From Lasiosphaeris hirsuta (Eukaryota > Ascomycota > Sordariomycetes > Sordariales > Lasiosphaeriaceae): a DNA stretch of 64,000 nucleotides. Positions 21,230-33,569 of the stretch are shown in pieces. The stretch is from NCBI GenBank assembly GCA_030549175.1, contig JAUKUA010000006.1:2232001-2296000 (forward strand), written 5' to 3'. The notes beneath the pieces were generated by a model. That model searched no databases, was not told the origin of the DNA, and saw only the letters and a list, made by a program, of their open reading frames with translations. Every line of letters starts with the position of its first letter. Within the stretch, counting starts at the first letter, position 1. The translations under genes were made by a program, and so were the position numbers.

Positions 21230-22236
21230 ATGCGAGGTCTCACGACATACCCCATCCTTGGGCTCATACTCGCCCTCGCGTGCCTGTCTCGAGCGGCGAA
21301 GCTCACGCAAGTGGCGTCGGGATGGGACAATCCGACTAAACTTTCCTTCTACATCTACGTGCCTGATAAATTGGCCCCAAAACCACCTGTGATCATTGTT
21401 GTATGCCTTCCTTTGCTGCCCCTATCGAAGCAAATACTCACTCACAATGATCCTAGCCTCACCCATGCGGCGGAAGCGCGCAGGACACCTTTAGTCGCGT
21501 CGCGACCGGACTTTCGGCGCAGGCCGACAAGCTCGGCTTCATCCTCATCTTTCCGCAGACGCCGAATACCTGCTGGGACTGCAGCTCTACCAAATCGCTG
21601 AAGCACAATGGCGGAGGTGACACCCAGGGCATGGTGAACATGGTATGGCAGCAGCCAGCCCCCTTTCCCAAGAGGCAATGGCTGACACATGTCTCAAAGG
21701 TGCAATATACCCTGACCAAATACTCGGGCGATGCCGCGCGCGTCTTTGTAACCGGCTCTTCCTCAGGCGGCATGGCTACCAATGCGCTCATCGCGACATA
21801 TCCGGACGTGTTCGCCGCAGGTGCCTCCTTCTCAGGTGCACCGGCGTTCGCATGCTGGAACGGTGCCGGGCTCGTCTCGGCGGCCAATATGGACGCCGGA
21901 TGCCAAACGAATAAGAGAGGTACCACGGCGCAGCAATGGGGGGATCTCGTGCGGGCGGCGTCTCCCGGGTTCAACGGGACGAGGCCGGCAATGCAGATCT
22001 GGCACGGCACGACCGACACCGTGGTCGCGTATGGGTACCTGTCGGATCAGCTGGCCGAGTGGGGCAATGTGCTGGGGGTGGCGTTTGCAAAGAACGTCAC
22101 GGGGGATCCGCTCAGTGGGTATACAAAGATGGTGTACGGGGATGGGATGAGGCTGGTTGGGTACAGTGCTCAAGGCGTTGGGCATATTGTGCCGTTCCGC
22201 GAGAAGGAGGTGCTACAGTTTTTTGGTCTTCTGTAA
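21230..22236 (+). CDS. CE1-family carbohydrate esterase (acetylxylan/feruloyl esterase-like)
   Basis: Exons 21230-21400, 21457-21642 and 21700-22236 encode 297 residues, normal for single-domain fungal CE1 enzymes. A signal peptide (GLTTYPILGLILALACLS) is followed by WDNPTKLSFYIYVP. The oxyanion-loop region HPCGGSAQDTF is completed by the first splice. Next come FPQTPNTCWDCSS, GGGDTQGMVNMV and the nucleophile elbow VTGSSSGGMATN with Ser140. The acid is in WHGTTDTVVAYG and the His in GVGHIVPF. The introns are 56 and 57 nt with standard borders. It probably removes acetyl or feruloyl groups from plant xylan outside the cell. There is no cellulose-binding module. The start was chosen at the ATG just before the signal peptide rather than the upstream in-frame ATG at 21095. 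Confidence 0.88.
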
Positions 22237-23837
22237 CGTCAGGTAGTACCGATCATAAAGCGAAAAGACCTTTTTATATTGACCGCGATGCTTCAACACC
22301 GTGTGGCATCTTCCTAATGCCTCGGCCGCAAGGATGCTGCCCTTTCGTTTTGGAGGACTACTGCGTAGGGGATCCGTCGTCCACAGCGGGGGAAAAGTAC
22401 ACTCCGGCCCCTGTTTCTTTGTTAGCGTACGGGACTTCCATAAGCAACTCGATTTCACTGGGCCGAGTTGCCCCTTGAAGAAGTCGCGGTTCAATCGAGG
22501 CCTGATTCGCAGGGCAATACACATCCTTGAATTTCTTTAACCCTTCTCTGGATAGGTACGCCATTCAGATACATAAAAGGTATGTTTCCTAGGACTCAAA
22601 ACGTTGTGGGGTTCGGACACAGTCGGAATCGTTGACTTGTGGGTTTTGGGTGCGGGGGATTGGCACTGGGTCTGGGAACTCTCTGAGTCTTAGTCGGCTA
22701 ACTGCTCGACATCCACGCCAGAGACATCTTTTGACTGGGCTGAAGTGTTTTGAAGAGTACATGTGATGATGCGCACAACGTGATCTGGTTCCGCACCTCC
22801 TCCAAGTAGTCGACATGCAAGACAGATGCAGAACGGCAGGATCGTGCAGTCACTGGCCCTCAAGTGCGGGGGAATCGGTGTGTGTGGTGCGTGTGACCCA
22901 CCGCTTTCCTCACATCGTGGCTTCCAAGGCGGTGACGGGGGTCATCGGTTCCCAGCCACTTGGCTTTTTTGGCCATCAGCGCCATCAAGGCCATCTCCAC
23001 GGCGAACGGCGAAGATTGTCTGATCAATTCGGCTAGTCTGGAGAAGCAATACGGATTATGCTTTCTGTGGTGTAGATAATAGTGTACTGAGTCGCTTTGA
23101 GACAGTTCGACAGTTCAACGGTTCCTGCGGTGTTTCTGTCTTGTCTGACCATTGAAGCATTTTCTTCCGATTCGAATAACGGCTCCCGTGGCAAAAGGCC
23201 CAGGCCGCGTTTCAGCTTCACAGGGTATCGCCTCGCCTTGGAGGGGCAACTTTTCACGGGCTGCAGACCACCGAGAGGCTGCAGGGGCGATCCAGAGGGT
23301 CCAAAATCCAGGACGCCGAAAAGCAAACTGCATTGCAGAGTGGCCGGCAGGGAAGAAAAACTCGAAAATCAGGCCAGGGGCCAAAGGGTGAATTGCCCTG
23401 GAGGCTGGTGATCGAGTGGCGCACCGCTCGGGTGCCTTGGACTCCTCAACTTTGGTACGCCCTAAATACATACACAGCAGTCCGTCGCCCAGTCCAAAGT
23501 CGAGCTTGGTCGCATTTTTGTCTTCAAAAAGATCCTGAGAAATTTCTGCGCAACTGCTGTACCGATTTCCGCGCATCGACATTTGATCTAGGAATCACTG
23601 GTGCGGCAGACACGCGACCGTGCATTTTTTTGCGGCACCATTTTTGCCGCCAATTTTTGGTCCCGTCTGTGACGTCGGCGGACCCCTTTTTGACCAACCA
23701 ACAACTTTTCACCGCCATAGCCAATTTCCCACTGTAAACCTGTTCGGCAGCTTCGATCTCGCCTCTCCGATTGCGAATTGACCGATTTTCGACATTCCGA
23801 CCGCTAGCGACACGACAATTGCTGCACAGAGAGAAGC
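22237..23837. other. Intergenic, no gene recognised
   Basis: About 1.6 kb. A minus-strand frame at 22564-22358 (68 codons) and GC-rich overlapping frames at 23100-23740 have no family resemblance. The right part is probably the promoter/5' UTR of the transporter gene. Confidence 0.4.
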
Positions 23838-25501
23838 ATGGCGCTCCTGAATCCCCCACATGCCGGGGGCGGGCCCAAGGTGTTGGGCATACCCATGAAG
23901 CAGGCATCTCTGATCACAGTACGCGAGAAATCCGGGGAATTGGCTGGTGGAGCTGGCGCAGTCGCTAACGGAATGCCGCAACAGTTGACCTTTCAGAATT
24001 CCGCCCTCATACTGGTATGTTAGCCCTGTCTGAGCCTTGTTCCAGCGGCGGAGGCTCCTGGCGCACCGCCGAATGTCGACTGACGCGATGGGTACTCCAG
24101 ATCATGCACTATTCGCGAATAATGAACCCCCCGGGAGACCACCGATACTTTGCCTCGACTGCCGTCTTCCTCAACGAGGTCATCAAGCTCGCCATTTCCC
24201 TGACCTTTGCCATCTACGAAGTCTCGAGGAGCCTGGCGCCGCAAACACCAGCGACAGTCCTTTTCGAGCAAATATACAATTCGGTCTTTTCTGGGGATGG
24301 CTGGAAGCTGGCCATCCCAGGAGTGCTTTATACACTGGAAAACACGCTCCAGTACGTGGCGCTGAGCAATTTGGATGCAGTCCACTTCCAAATTCTCTAC
24401 CAGCTCAAGGTATGGAGTGATCCCTGCTTGCGCCTGGCCCCGAAGCTCATTGCGCCTAGATTATCATGACCGCCTTCTTTAGCGTTATTTTGCTCGGCCG
24501 CTCCCTGGGGTCCAGACGCTGGCTGTCGCTCGTGGTGCTCACCCTCGGCGTGTCGGTCGTTTCGCTGCCCTCATCGAACGCGAACGACCTCGCAATGGAT
24601 ATCCACGACTTTAGCGACCACTTTTTTCCTCGGTCAGTGCACGAGCTGGGACAATTTGCTGGTGGCATGGCCGATGTTGCCAGGGAGTTGACAAAAAGGG
24701 GAATGGGTGGGCTATATGGGCTGGCGGGCCAGCTCACCAAGCGGTCTGCTACTTACGAGGGCATAAAGGAGGACCTGGACACAGCGCTGGTCATGAACTA
24801 CTCAATTGGATTAACAGCAGTTATAATCTCGGCACTAGTGTCTGGTCTAACAGGAGTCTACTTTGAGAAGGTGCTGAAAGACTCGGCAAGCTCCGTATCC
24901 ATTTGGACAAGGAACATCCAGCTCTCATTCTATTCGCTGGTTCCTGCGCTGTTCATCGGAGTTATTGCCAACGACGGCGGGGAGATTGCCAAGCATGGCT
25001 TCTTCGATGGCTACAACAGCGTTGTATGGACTGCCATTACCTTCCAGGCCGCGGGCGGTATCTTGGCATCGCTGTGCATCAACTACGCAGACAACATTGC
25101 CAAGAACTTTGCCACCAGCATTAGCATTGTCATCAGCTTTGTGTTTAGCGTGTTTTTCTTTGACTTCAACGTCACGATCTCAGTAGGTCAACCCAGCAGA
25201 GCCAGGGCTCGGTATCAAGCTAACTTCGCCATAGTTTCTCGCTGGTACCGCTCTTGTACTTGTATCGACATATCTTTACAGCATGCCGGAGAGGAAGCGC
25301 ACTCGGCCGCCACCCATTAACATTGTCAGCTACGAAAAGACTACGATCGATGGGACCCCGAGGGTTCTCGACGACAATAAGCTCAATGCCAATCCCATGG
25401 ACTCGACTCTGTCTATCGGACTATCAACTTCAAGACCAGCTTCTCCTTTGCTCTTCGGTGCTAGGACACCATCATCGAGAGGGAAAAAGTTTGATGACTA
25501 A
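23838..25501 (+). CDS. Nucleotide-sugar transporter (UDP-galactose/UDP-GlcNAc type)
   Basis: Exons 23838-24014, 24101-24409, 24460-25182 and 25235-25501 encode 491 residues in one continuous frame; the introns are 86, 50 and 52 nt. It is a polytopic protein of the CMP-sialate/UDP-galactose transporter family. Visible blocks are QNSALIL, HYSRIMNPPGDHRYFASTAV, FLNEVIKLAISLTFAIYE, LENTLQYVALSNLDAVHFQI and LYQLK-IIMTAFFSVILLGR. Later come GLTGVYFEKVLKDSASSVSI, WTRNIQLSFYS and ADNIAKNFATSISIVIS. Such proteins exchange a UDP-sugar for UMP across the Golgi membrane to feed glycosylation. A long loop (about residues 185-230) between helices and a hydrophilic tail rich in Ser/Pro are extra to the family core. 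The sugar cannot be told from sequence alone. Confidence 0.88.
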
Positions 25502-26358
25502 ACAACGCCCATCAGTTATGAGAAACAGCCACACATGAAGCATTATCATGAGCACGCATATGGGGCAATGTCCAGGCCGGACAGGCTGACCTGGGCCAAC
25601 CCCGCGAATTAGGAATAAATGGACGCCGAGGCTACGAGGCTACGGCACGCATTTACATGGCAGCATATAAGCGCAAAGAGACTGCACAGCCAGGGCGCCA
25701 GGGTTGTTGTAGAGGCATGGGGAATGTAGATGCCTCGATAAGTGCCTGCATAAGCGCAAGGCTTGCAGCGGAACTGGCTAAGACGACATCATGCAGAGAA
25801 ATACAAATGTCGATTCAAGCGTTTTTATGGGATGCAGTGGCAGCATTGAGATCAACTATTAAATAGTTCGGCGTTTTGGCAGAATAACAATGAGGGAGGC
25901 AAGGGGGTGACAACACTGTGACGTCTTGGCTTGGCGTGAAGCAATCCGTGATGTTCATTAAGCTCTGAACCTAAGGTTTCCCAACTTCACAACCACTCTG
26001 AGCTTCTTGGCAGTTGGCAAAGACATTTGGGCCGTCTATTATATTGTGTTCACTTGCAAGTAGCGGCTGCTGCGCGCAGTTGATTGATCTTCTGTCAGTT
26101 ATCACGTGTGACCTGCGACCAACCGTGGAAGGAACGGTCAACACGCTTGGTGAATCATGTCAAGACGAGATGGCAGGCACGTACTGGGGCCTGCTGCCCT
26201 CATTTCCCACAAAGCCAGACGATACTGCATTTCTTCATTTCCGAATAGATATCTACATCAACAGCGTCGCCTCATGCAGCCTGCCACGGCCCGCAAACAC
26301 CCGACTGCTCGTTGTTTGAGCCCCTAGCCTACACTCCATCCTTATTCGGTCTGTCATT
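25502..26358. other. Intergenic
   Basis: No gene recognised. It lies between the transporter stop and the first proposed helicase exon; short frames only. Confidence 0.45.
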
Positions 26359-29300
26359 TTGAAGTACCTGTTGAGCCGTTCCACTTGTCTCAACTGCCGA
26401 GCCGCAAGGCCCTGGCCGAACATGTCAGGGACCTGGCTACCCAACCCGACCTGCCGGCCGAACTCGTCCATGTCTCGCAGGATGGACCAGCGGGACACCC
26501 GAGACACTTTCGGCCATCGACCCTCATTCTCTTCCCAGGGGCATTCTGCAGACGGCTTCCGTCATCACCAGTCGGCTTCTAGAGCCGAGCTGCTAGCAAG
26601 CCCCTTTCCCTGTGCACAGGAGGCCTCTGATGATGGCCTCGATGACTTTGGTGTGTAGTTTGCTAGTCGCCGAGAAGCCGTGCTCAGCTGACATCCTGCA
26701 GACAGGAGCGTTCTCGGCGAGACAGACCTTCCATCAGAAAATGCTGATGGCGATGACCAATACCGTTTGGCCTTGAGCCATCTTTCCAGACACCTTGTCC
26801 CCCACCGGTCTAGACACAAGGGGTACTCCGATTTTTCAAGTACACTCCCTTCCTTCCCCGAACAGAAGGTGTCAAACGGCGGCCACTACACTAGTGATGC
26901 ATATCGACCCAGCCCGAGAACCCTGGGCATCATCCATCGAGAGCCTGCCCACCGACTGCGGGAGTTACAGGGCTCTAGACAACAGGAAAGCCCTCCTTTC
27001 CACCAAGGTGAGTTGTGTCCTACACCATTGAGCTACTAGTGCTAACCGTATGCTGCGCAGTGTCGTACGGGCAAACCCCTCCGAGCGAAGGCTCGAATGC
27101 AACCAATTACGCCGCCGCTGGGAGCTCAAGTCCTACCACAAGAGTGAGCCTGCGCAAGCAACAAAACCCCTCGACGCATGCGAGGATCAGCTCGTTGTTA
27201 CCCATGGAATCCTCACCACCCCCACCGCCTGTCCCATCTACCCAGGTTGACTCTCGCTTCGGAACCCCAATGGTCCAAGGGATCCCGCTCATCAGCCTGC
27301 GGCAAGCTCTACCGGACAAGTTCCGCTCGATTTTCCCCTTCGAGCTGTTTAACGCTGTACAATCAAAATGTTTTGACACTGTCTACGGCACCACTGACAA
27401 CGTTGTCGTTGCCGCCCCGACTGGTAGTGGTAAAACGGCCATTTTCGAGCTCGCCATTTGCAAGCTAGCATTTGGCCGAGGCAAAGAGAACTTCAAGATT
27501 GTCTATCAAGCCCCGACCAAGGCCCTTTGTTCTGAGAGAGCGCGCGACTGGGAAAACAAGTTCAGGCATGTCGATTCCGGGCTCAAGTGCGCAGAGCTCA
27601 CTGGTGACACCTCCCAAGCCGAAATGAGGCGTGTTGGTGAGGCCTCTATCATTGTAACAACACCTGAAAAGTGGGATTCCATTACTCGCAAGTGGCACGA
27701 TCACAAAATACTTCTCCAGATGGTGGAACTGTTTCTGATTGACGAGGTACATTTCCTCAAGGACTTGCGGGGGGCTACTCTGGAGGCAGTGGTGTCACGC
27801 ATGAAGACGATTGGTGCCAACGTTCGCTTTATCGCCCTGAGTGCCACTGTCCCTAATTCAGACGACATTGCAAGATGGCTGGGGCGCAATCACACCAACC
27901 AGCAATTGCCTGCACACCGGGAGACCTTCGGCGAAGAGTTTCGCCCAGTAAAGCTGGAGAAATTTGTCTACGGCTTTGACTGCAATGGCAACGAGTTCGT
28001 TTTTGATAAGTTTCTTAACACCAAACTCCCAGATATACTCGCCAAACACAGTCACCAAAAGCCAATTCTGGTCTTCTGCTTCACGAGAAAGTCTTGTGAA
28101 AGCACGGCTGCTGAGCTGGCAGCGTTCGCGTCCGGAAACAGCAACAACAAGGTAAGTCTGAAGGAAAGTGAATAGACCGCCGGCAGATTGAGAAACTAAT
28201 GCTTTCTTAAAAGTTATGGCCGATGCCGTCGAAACGAGTTCCCGTCATCAATCCGGCGTTACAGGCAATTGTGCAGCATGGTGTTGGATTTCACCACGCT
28301 GGCCTCGATGCCCATGATCGCAATGCAGTCGAAACTCACTTCCTCAATGGCGAGCTTGGCGTCATTTGCTGCACTTCGACATTGGCCGTCGGGGTCAATC
28401 TTCCATGTCACACTGCTGTCCTTAAAGGCACGGTGGGCTACTCCGACGATAAGTTTCAGGAATATTCAGACCTGGAAGTGATGCAGATGCTCGGACGCGC
28501 CGGCCGGCCACAGTTCGATAAGAGTGCCACAGGTATTATTCTTACCCGAAAGGGTTACAAGGGGCGTTATGACAGGATGGTGTCGGGCCAAGAAATTCTC
28601 GAGAGTACTCTTCATTTGAGCCTCATTGAGCATCTCAATTCCGAGGTGTGCCTCGGGACCATCAACAACCTCTCCTCCGCAAAGGTTTGGCTGGCCGGGA
28701 CATTTTTGAGTGTCCGATTGCGGCGGAACCCCGACCACTACAAACTTACCAACATGTCAAACCCCACACAGATCGACGACCGGTTGGAGGAAATCTGTGA
28801 GCGAGATATCAAGCTTCTGCAGGAAGCCGAGGTGGTCACGGATGGAGACAATTTCAAGTGCACGAACTACGGTCGTGCCATGTCCCGATACATGGTAACC
28901 TTCACAACAATGAAAACGCTCTTACAGATACCCTGGGCTGTAGGCATGGAGGCTTTGGTAGGAACCAGCCCCTTTGTTTCCACCTTCATCTTTTTATATG
29001 GATCAACTGACTTTGACCGATCTAGATCACCATCCTCTCCCAGGCGTCAGAGGTTTGCGAGTTTCGCTTTCGGCCTGCTGAGAGGGCCCTCTTCCGTGAA
29101 CTCAACAAGTCACCAATGCTTGTGTATCCCATCAAAGAACAAGTCACCCAAACCCACCACAAAGTGTCGTTGATCGTGCAAGCACAATTGGGCCAGATTC
29201 AGTACACAGACTCGGGTGAGGGTGCCAAATTGAGGCGCCAGCTCATGGTCGAGAAGAAGCTTATATTCGAGAGGCTCCAACGTCTTGTCCGCGCCGTTGT

Positions 29301-31539
29301 CGACTGCAAGGGGCACGATCGGGACGCCATCGGCACCCAGACCGCACTAGAACTAGTAAGGGCGTTGTCTGCTGAGTCGTGGGAGGGCCGCCCCACCCAG
29401 CTCACACAGATACCGCAGATCGGCCCGGTCGCTATGAGGAAGCTATCGAGCAAAGGAATCCGAACCGTATTTGATCTTGCAGAGAAGAGTGCCGACGAGA
29501 TTGATCGGCTTTTGTCGCGACAGACTCCATTTGGCAAGAACATGAAAGACGCCTTGGAAAAGTTCCCACGCCTTGCGCTTGATATAGTCAGCACTGGGCA
29601 TAAGCTTCAGCCGAGAAGCGAAGAGGAGCCTGTCGTCATCAATGTCAGCGCAACGATCCGCTATCTCAACGAAAAGGGTTCGCCGAAATGGTTGGGGAGG
29701 TCCCACATTGCCCTCACCTTTCTTGCCGAGTCAGGCGATGGCGATTTGGTGTATTTCTGGCGCGGCAACATCAACAAACTCGACAAGCAGTCGGGCACCG
29801 AGCTCAAGTTTTCCGTCGGCTTGCGGGATGGCAGTGTCCCGACTGTTTGCCACCTGAGTTGCGAAGAAATTGTTGGAACCATGACATCGAAGTTCCTCAA
29901 ACACTCGGTGCCGGCATCTGCATTTCCCCCAAAAACGTCTGTTGTATCGCTAGCCTTGCCTGCTTCGAGACAGAACGGGTTTGCTCCTCCAGCAAAAAGG
30001 TCAAGATCCCCACAAAGGACGCTTGCTTTTCTACCCGCAACCCAGCACAAAGATGATGAGGACCAGGCGTACATTGATGACGACCTTGACGATTCCGACT
30101 TCATCCAAGCTGCTGAGTTGGCAATAGCTCATCGATCGCTGACACAAAGTGCTAACCCGGAACCAAGCTCAGACAGCGATGAATATCCTTCAGTCGAAGA
30201 TTTGCGAAAGGCGCCGACCCCAGACAGAGCACACGACCAACGCGAGTTCGACCGCAAACTGGACGCCGAGTTTGGTGACAAGGAAGAGGATGGAGACCAA
30301 GAGGTGTACCGCGAGCCTGTCCGCCTTCTCAATGGAAAATGGCAATGCAACCATCCATGCAGCGGCGATTCCCGTACCAAATCCGGCAAGCCGTGCACAC
30401 ACCGTTGTTGCAAGGAGGGCCTTGACAAGCCAAGGAAGCGGACGCATCCGAAGCCAAAGAAGAGGAAGGTAGACCAGTCTGTTGACGGCGATACTATTGA
30501 AGTTGTCCCGGCTCACGCGCACTATGCATCTTTCTCACAGCCGCCAAATCCTCCTGTTGGTCACCAAGCAAAGCGCCCGAAGCTGAGCTTCGGGCAGTCT
30601 GCAGACACGAAAGGATCCGGCAGCCGAGTGACCATGGGCTCCAATCCTCGCTGGAATGGGGTAGACCTTGATCTGAGGAATATCGACTTTGTTGATCTTT
30701 CGGCTACGGATGACGGATTCAGCCAGCATTCCAAGGCTTCTCGACCTGAGGGGCGTAAGACTAGCTCCGCGATGCTCAATAAAGGTCCGGCTAATCAGCA
30801 GCTTCCAGATGTCACAAACACAATCGGCAACGGATTGCTGTCTCCCGTCAGCTCAGCACCTCGACATCGGAACTTGCCAACAGAGGTTGCGCCACCAAAT
30901 CCCCAGCCAAGGAGCTACATTTATGACCTAGCCGATGTAGCATTTGTGAATGAGTATACCCGACTTGAACAAATCAGATTGGCCAAGGAATTTGAAGAAA
31001 GAGCAGCTGGCAATCTTTCCGTGCAGCTTGGAAAGGAAGTTCTTCAGAAATCATTTGGACAGCCTCGAGAGGAAGCCATTCACATGTTACGCGCACAGCT
31101 CCCAGGTCCAGGAAAGGCAACCAACGCGCTCCAGAGGCTACCCCAACCATTCCGAGAGGGGGCAACCGATGAGCTGCTGTACCAAAGCGAAGGGCACGAC
31201 GCGTTCTCCGACAGCCTTTGCCCTGCGAGCACCGTGTCCGTGAAAAGGGCCGAGCAGTCATCGATCTCGTATAGTCCCAAGTCTTCTTCCCGGGTCGACG
31301 ATGTCACGGCCACCATGATGGACCTGCCTCTCGCGAGCTCATATGTGTCTAGCCCCCAAAACGTCCACTCGCTCACGAGCAAGTCTCCCAACTCCTCCAT
31401 GTCGGTAGGCCATTCCAATGACGACACCTCAGAGACGGCTCAGAACAACAAGCCGGACGACGATCCTGACTGGGTTTCAGGCGCAGAGTTTGATCCGGAG
31501 TTTGTCGATTTATTTCGGGGTATTGTAAAATTTGTGTGA
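26359..31539 (+). CDS. MER3/HFM1 meiotic DNA helicase
   Basis: Exons 26359-26650, 26702-27007, 27061-28151, 28214-28957 and 29026-31539 keep one frame of about 1648 residues. The core is a Ski2-like superfamily 2 helicase: VVAAPTGSGKTAIFELAI (Walker A), YQAPTKALCSERARDW, TTPEKWDSITRKW, FLIDEVHFLKD (DEVH), FIALSATVPN, GVGFHHAGLDAHDRNAVE, TSTLAVGVNLP and MQMLGRAGRPQFD. A winged-helix and Sec63-like region follows, with LTQIPQIGPVAMRKLSSKGI. The tail has a Cys/His cluster (CNHPCSGDSRTKSG, then CTHRCCKEGLDKP) found in fungal MER3 proteins, then a low-complexity part. MER3/HFM1 unwinds recombination intermediates and promotes crossovers in meiosis. The N-terminal 200 residues are not conserved and the start codon is uncertain; 26422 is an alternative. 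Confidence 0.87.
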
Positions 31540-32379
31540 GTTACGCTGAACGCATGCACTGAGGTTAGTTGTTACGTTTCATATCTGCTCAATGTTTCTT
31601 GGGCCAATCACCCACTTGCAGGGATGTATCTACTCCGTGGAAGAAACTGCTGGGATTTCGGGGACTCAAAATGGCGTTGGACTGGTCGGGTGCTCTGTCT
31701 GCTATGCATGGGGAATGTCGGAGCAGATGGAGGAATGTATTTGGTGCAAGTCAACAGAGAAATGACAGGGGAACGGGAAGTAACTTTGGAGGTTTCGAGG
31801 TAATAATCCGTAATCGAAAATCGAAGCCGTATGCTCTCCAAATTTAGCTTGGTCTTCGTCTACGCGCAATGCCCCCCGCCCCCCCCCCCCCCTCCTGTAA
31901 TAACACTTACTGGATTACAGGTGCCTGTCTGATAGATACCATATTTGCCTTGACGTTTTGACATGTTCTGGGTGTGGTCTAATAGAAGCATCAATGGTGA
32001 TACTCGAGACATTGATCCCACTGGTGTTTTCACCAGCATGATAGAAAACACGGTGTGGCTGCTCCCGTGTTGTTCCCGCATTGGTATTACCAACCCCGCT
32101 GGCAGTTGCTCATGGCCGATTTCGGCCGCTCCTCAAACCCACCAGGCCGTTGCACCAGATGCAGCCCGTATCCCGGTTTCGTTGCTGCCAAAGGAATTTT
32201 GATTGGAGTGGAATCTCCACACCGGATTGCAAATTTCAAAGGGTACTTGGCTGGATCCCCCCGTTTTCTTTCGTCATTGCCACAGACCTAAACCCCAAGT
32301 TCAAATCGAAGGAATCAACTATCATCAATCGTCACCTTTGACACCCGACATAGATACTCAGTCATCCGCCAACTTCAAA
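31540..32379. other. Intergenic with C-rich tract
   Basis: No gene recognised. It contains a C6-G-C14 run at 31872-31892. The part near 32340 is CA/TC-rich, as in the leader of the next gene. Confidence 0.5.
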
Positions 32380-33569
32380 ATGGTCGGAATCGCACTTCTC
32401 GGCGCCGGCATCTTTGCTACCCAAGGTTGGTGAAGTCCATGACATCACACCATGATATCCATCATGGTTGATGTCTTGTCTTGTTTGAATTGTGTGACTG
32501 ATCCGGCTGACCAGAACACCTCCCCGCCATCGAGGCCGACTCCTCTCTCGAGCTCAAGGCCGTCTACTCGCGCTCGCAAAAGTCAGCCGAGACATTGGCC
32601 TCGGCGTCCAAGAATGCCTCCGGTGTAGATGTCTACTTCGACAGCCCCGCGGTCGCGGGCAAGTCGCTCGACGACCTGCTCCGCCGCGGCGACATCGCCG
32701 CCGTCGCCGTGGTGCTGCCCATCCTGACGCAGCCCCTCGTAATCGAGAAGGCCATCAAGGCCGGCAAGCACGTGCTGTCGGAGAAGCCCATCGCCGCTGA
32801 CGTCGAGGCCGCCAAGAAGCTCATCTCATGGTACGGCTCGCTCGGTGCTGCCGCCCCCATCTGGGCCGTGGCCGAGAACTTCCGCTTCATCGAGTCGCTC
32901 GACTACGCCGCCGCCAAGGTGTCCGGCTTCGGCGGCAAGGTGGCCACGTTCCGCCTGCAGAAGTACGGTTTTGTCCGGGCCGAGGACAAGTACTTCAACA
33001 CGGCGTGTAAGTCATGTTTCCCTGCCCGCAATCACTGCGCATGCTGACCTCAGACAGGGCGAAAGGTCCCAGAGTACCAGGGCGGGTTCCTCCTCGACGG
33101 CGGCGTGCACTTCGTCGCGGCCCTCCGCCTACTCCTCGCCGCCGGCGGCCAGGAGATCAAGCAGCTCGCGTGCTTCAGCGCGCTACTCGAGGAGCGCCTG
33201 CTACCCGTCGACACGGTCAACGCGGTGGCGGTGACGCAGGACGGCAAGAGCGGGACGATTGCGATGACGTTCGGCACCGAGTTCAAGTCGGGCTTTGAGA
33301 TTGAGGTCGTCACGACCAAGGGAGCCGTCACCTGGACCCCGACGAGTGTTAGGACGGCGACCAACACTGCGAGTGGGGAGAGGGTCGAGGAGATCAAGGA
33401 GTTTGAGTACAGCTCCGGCGTGAAGCAGGAGGTGGTCGCGTTTGGCCAGGCTATCCAAGCCGGCAAGGCGAACCCGCTCCAGACGCCCGCCGAGGCGCTG
33501 AAAGACCTTGAGATTCTGCAGGGCTTGTTGAAGTCGGGCGAGGGCAACGCGGCGCTTACTCTGATCTAA
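32380..33569 (+). CDS. Gfo/Idh/MocA-type NAD(P)-dependent oxidoreductase
   Basis: Exons 32380-32425, 32515-33006 and 33058-33569 encode 349 residues. Exon 1 gives MVGIALLGAGIFATQ, the Rossmann G-x-G motif; the first splice restores EHLPAIEAD. The nucleotide-binding half shows LKAVYSRSQKSAETLA, VAVVLPILTQPLVIEKAIKA and GKHVLSEKPIAADV (EKP motif near residue 104). The second half has GGFLLDGGVHFVAALRLLL, the region that usually bears the catalytic D-x-x-x-H (here DGGVH). The family oxidises or reduces sugars, inositols and dihydrodiols; in fungi this subgroup is cytosolic and of unknown substrate. The first intron is 89 nt, the second 51 nt. No linked pathway gene helps the assignment. Confidence 0.87.

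Noticed and set aside
22358..22564. 68-codon minus-strand frame with protein-like composition
   Set aside because: No start context, no splice partners and no family resemblance.
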